From assembly GCA_009733575.1 (NCBI GenBank), contig ML769385.1, forward strand, positions 795,188 to 859,187: a DNA stretch of 64,000 bases, read 5' to 3'. The translations under genes were made by a program, and so were the position numbers. This stretch comes from Gymnopus androsaceus JB14. Its lineage: Eukaryota; Basidiomycota; Agaricomycetes; Agaricales; Omphalotaceae. The notes beneath the pieces are model-generated. The model made no database searches. It was given only the letters and a program-made list of their open reading frames with translations, and had not been told where the DNA came from. This document shows, one piece after another, positions 60,448 through 64,000 of the stretch. Position 1 is the stretch's first letter, and each line of letters opens with the position of its first letter.

Positions 60448-63400
60448 TTAATACTCGGCAAAACCTTCATAAACCTCCTCATTAGCATCGTCATCCTCAC
60501 CATCTTCCGGCCCAAGCTCATCCTCATCCACTTCGTCATTGTCCGCTTCGTCATTGCTGCCCTCTTCCTCCTCTGACTCTTCTTCTCCATCTTCACCATC
60601 ACCATCCTCCTGATACGTGCCTTCCTGCTCGTTAGACTCACCAATTGACTCCAAAACGTCATTTGATCTTTCAAATACACAAGTTGCATCCAAGGTCAAA
60701 CCAAGATGTCCAATACCACCGCCACGGAACCGCATAAACATATCACGATCTGGCCACCTTTAGAAAGATCAGAAATTGAAGAGAAATCATAATAAATTGA
60801 CGTACATGTTAACATAGTAACGAAAGTAGTCCATATCTTTGTCTCGCTCCTGACGGGCAATAGAAGGGCCGACCAAGGACTGATCTGTTACACCAAATGC
60901 AAATGCAGGCTCAATATGGCATCCACGGATGACATTGCTGGGATCGAGGAATCCAAATGCTTCAGGATTGTTGGTATTGATAAATCCAAGCTTGGGCATT
61001 CGTTTGGCATGAATTCCATATTGTCGCTGTTCCGGAGCTGGAGCAAACCAGCGAACAAATAGGAAATCCATCTTTTGAGGACTAATTGAGATCGAGGAGG
61101 GACCGGAATGAACAACGTTTGCATGAAAAGCCCCAATAATTCGTGCAAACCAGTACGGGTGCTCAGCACGTACATCTGCATTTTCATCGCCTGAGAGTGT
61201 CATAACATCGGCACGAGTACGAGGGTTGCAAGAGTCCTGGTTGCGACGCATATCGTACATTGTATAGTTGAACCGAATGACCTTGTGACGATATATACAA
61301 TTTTGCTGAAAGGTGATAGTGGCCCGTTCATCCTCTGAAAAGTCTCGTTCATTCTGAGGAACGCCAAGGAGCCGTTCAAGGAGATGAACTTTGAGCTTTG
61401 GCAAAAAGTCCTATGCAGGACGTCAATGCACTGAACAACCAAATAAAATAATTGAACGTACTATTACCGCAGGATCATCCTGAAGATCACCCAGCCAGGT
61501 AGTGAGATTCTCAAAATGATGCGAGCTAGAGGACATATGGTAGCGGGCAGTCGGATCGGTGAATGGAAGAGGATCTGAGTCGGCAAACGATAGTGATGGT
61601 TTCTGGGCCCTAGAACGAGTGATCTGACTGTGTGTTTTTGGTCCCTGTTTCATGAGTTTGCGAAGAATGCACGCACGATGTTCATGACGTGCAATCTGGA
61701 ATGAAAATTGAATCTTGTTTATTCAAGCATACAAACACTTGACGTGACGGTGCTCAAGCTCTCCCTGTTTTGGGAATCAGAAAATTGAAATATATGTAAA
61801 AAATATTCATACTGATTGTGTGCTGTATGAATCAGTGGTCCCAAATGTTCATATGGTCCATGGGTAGTCTCTGAGGGCATGAAACTTGTAAGTGTTGATG
61901 TTTAGTACCTTCTTCTTTGGGGAAGACGTTTGCGTAGACTGTGGCTGTTGAGTAGCAGTTGATTTAGCCTTGGCTGCTCGGCGTCTAGTATCAGCAGCGA
62001 CTTCACGGGGAAGTAATCGAGTGTCGAATTCGTTGGCAGTCTTGCTAGCGAATGCGCGGAAGAGGCGACCGAGCTCCTTGGTTGCAACTTCGAATGATGC
62101 TAGCATCAGTTTGGTGTGAAGCCGCAACTTTGCATATGCATGCCAGGTTGCCATCTGAGCTAATAGATCCTGTACAAGCCGGTCTATTTCTGGGGTTGGA
62201 AGAAAAAAGACCCTCGAAACATGTCAGAGCACACTACAAAGAAATTGAAGAAGTTAGTTACTATATTCAGACAACCAAAAAAGCGTACCTAAAGAAGGTC
62301 TTCAAAATCTCTGGCACCAAGCTTCTTCATCTCCGATACATTATTTACAAACCAACGAATCGTACTACGACCAAATGTTGGTATTTTTCGAAACCTAAAA
62401 TGAGCAATTTTAGAATCAAAAACAAAGCAAATTTCAGCAACGAACCTTTCATTGAGCTCCTGAACAGTATCTTTGCCCATAGCATGACACATTTGAATCA
62501 GGTGTGTAAAAAGATCCTTGAAAACACCGAGTTCGACTTCATGCATCAAGTCAACAACAAAGAGCTGGAAATAATTAAATCCAAGCTCTTCAAAAGCTTC
62601 CGAGAATGCATTCTAACAACAATATCAGTCAAATACCAATCGAAAAAAGGAATCGCATACCCATATTGCAGTTGATGAGTCTGGTCTGAGGAGATCTTCA
62701 ACAACGGTGCCATTAATGGGCTTTCCATGCTTGAAAAACTTCTTCCTAGCTTTCTCAACAAGCTTCCGGCGTGCTTTGCTGTCCAAACATCATAAAATTT
62801 CATGATGCTTCATGTCATTCTGAGTCCCAAGCTTGTGCACCTGGTCTTTTAAAATATTACACCGAGGGCAGAGATGGGTTCCCATGTTCTTGATACTAGC
62901 GAGAAGGACCCTGAAGCAAACAATTAGAAATAAAACATGAACTAAAATCAAGGATAACTTACTTTTCTGGATAGTCCGCAGAATACGTAAAAAACCAAGG
63001 ATACAAGCGACGAAGGATACCATCTGCACATTCAACAACCACACCATGAACATAGGCGTCGAGAAATTCGGGCGTGAGTAAAACCTTCCAGATCTCATGG
63101 TTTAACTCGCGTTTGAGATGCGTCTTGATGGAGTCAGTTGGAGCAGAACCAAAGTGTTGTTTGTATTCATCTTCGAGAGTCTCGGGAAGCTAATAATAAA
63201 AATGTCAGTGAAAATATCTCGAAACTGACAAAAAAAAACATCACCGAAGGGAAGTACACAAGATGATGAGCAGCAAGTTTACTTGGTTTCGCGCATGAAT
63301 ATTTGGACTGTGAGCCAAACCACAAATATCCAGGCCATAATGATGCTGTTCCAAAACTCGCTAAATGAGTCGAGTCCGAATAGGCCATAATTGGTGCTAC

Positions 63401-64000
63401 GACCTGTTCGAGATCACAGCCTGGTTCAGGCGGGCTCGCAAGAACCTCCCTTTCCATGTCGAGAAATGCATTGGAAGTATATACCTCTCCATGCACACGG
63501 ATCGGTTCCGAACCTTTCTTGCACTGCCACATCTGCTTGAATCCACGAAGATTAAACTCACTTGCAGACTCATCCATATAGGCCTCTTTCAATACTGAAA
63601 GGAGGTCTTGATGAACAACTCCACTAACCTCAAGCTCAACAGCCTTCTTTTCCTTCACCGAAACACCTGAGCAAGGAAGTTTGAGTTTGACTGAGCTGTT
63701 GGTCCAGCCATCATGGACATCGAAAGGAGTTGATGATGCAGGTTGCTGTGGAACGACATTGTAATCATTGAGTCATTTAGCCTCACGCGTAGTGTTGAGC
63801 CCACGTAAATCCTTGGGATCAAAATTGGGCTGTTGGATGACTTTGTCATTAAGATGCTGAATTCCGGGAAGACCAGAAGTGTTTTTGCTATATGCCAATT
63901 GCATCATGTAGTATGTGGATGCATTAGGGAACGGTGCATAAGGAGTAGGCTTGTCCCCACCACTTCCAGATGTTGATGCGATCAACAGTCAGCCGGCTAC
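60448..64000 (-). mobile_element. Plavaka-like (CACTA superfamily) transposase, partial, one in-frame stop
   Basis: Minus-strand exons read in order: NTTREAK-stop-LNDYNVV, AYSDSTHLASFGTASLWPGY, SKLAAHHLVYFPS-LPETLED, VHGVVVECADGILRRLYPWF, YSADYPEK-VLLASIKNMG, HLCPRCNIL (zinc-type cysteines), VVDLMHEVELGVFKDLF, TIRWFVNNVSEMKKLGARDF, KFHALRDY, a C-terminal domain FVRWFAPAPEQRQYGIHAKR, PSNVIRGCHIEPAFAFG and MFMRFRGGGIGHLG, and a very acidic tail. This layout matches the Plavaka-type transposases abundant in Agaricomycetes. A TGA at 63,773-63,775 replaces an expected Arg codon, so the copy is probably inactive. The 5' end is beyond the window. Confidence 0.8.

Overview
This window is nuclear DNA from a basidiomycete fungus, most likely an Agaricomycete. 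Genes are dense and cut by many 45-60 bp GT-AG introns. Head-to-head promoters are only 50-170 bp long. The right end carries a Plavaka/CACTA-type transposase of the kind abundant in mushroom genomes. No bacterial, viral, CRISPR or biosynthetic-cluster features are visible.

Positions 1-50,850 are a conserved housekeeping block. Left to right it holds: a partial DCAF-like WD40 gene (-), vacuolar aspartic protease PEP4 (-), the giant SAGA/NuA4 scaffold TRA1 (+), a BRD8/Bdc1-like bromodomain protein (-), gamma-tubulin complex subunit GCP3 (+), heat shock factor HSF1 (+), verprolin/WIP (+), protein disulfide isomerase PDI1 (+), CTD kinase CTK1 (+), COP9 signalosome CSN4 (-), an unrecognised multi-pass membrane protein (-), adenylosuccinate synthase ADE12 (-), COX16 (+), a dead RRP3-type helicase (+), TCTP/TMA19 (-), UTP15 (+), CTNNBL1 (-), RAD7 (+), RBM42 (-), TFIIF-alpha TFG1 (+) and an NAD(P)-dependent reductase (-). 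These genes do not form one pathway. Two points of context stand out: TRA1 and the BRD8-like gene are convergent neighbours and both belong to the NuA4 acetyltransferase, and many genes pair head-to-head across very short shared promoters.

Positions 51,700-64,000 are a dynamic region. The AP-endonuclease-2 gene APN2 is tandemly duplicated. The second copy keeps its introns and catalytic core but has lost, in frame, a 145-codon linker that carries the PCNA-binding PIP box. Downstream lies repeat-rich DNA: two segments (A and B) reappear in permuted order (B', A'), a decayed unrecognised P-loop ATPase is read on the minus strand, there are LTR-like and tRNA-like relics, and a Plavaka-like transposase with one in-frame stop runs off the right edge.

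Several otherwise well conserved genes (TRA1, UTP15, TFG1, the DCAF gene) contain single-base frameshifts, and repeat B' differs from B mainly by one-base gaps. Consensus indel errors in the assembly are therefore a real possibility and should be excluded before any of these is called a pseudogene. All identifications come from reading translations and known family motifs; no database search was run.
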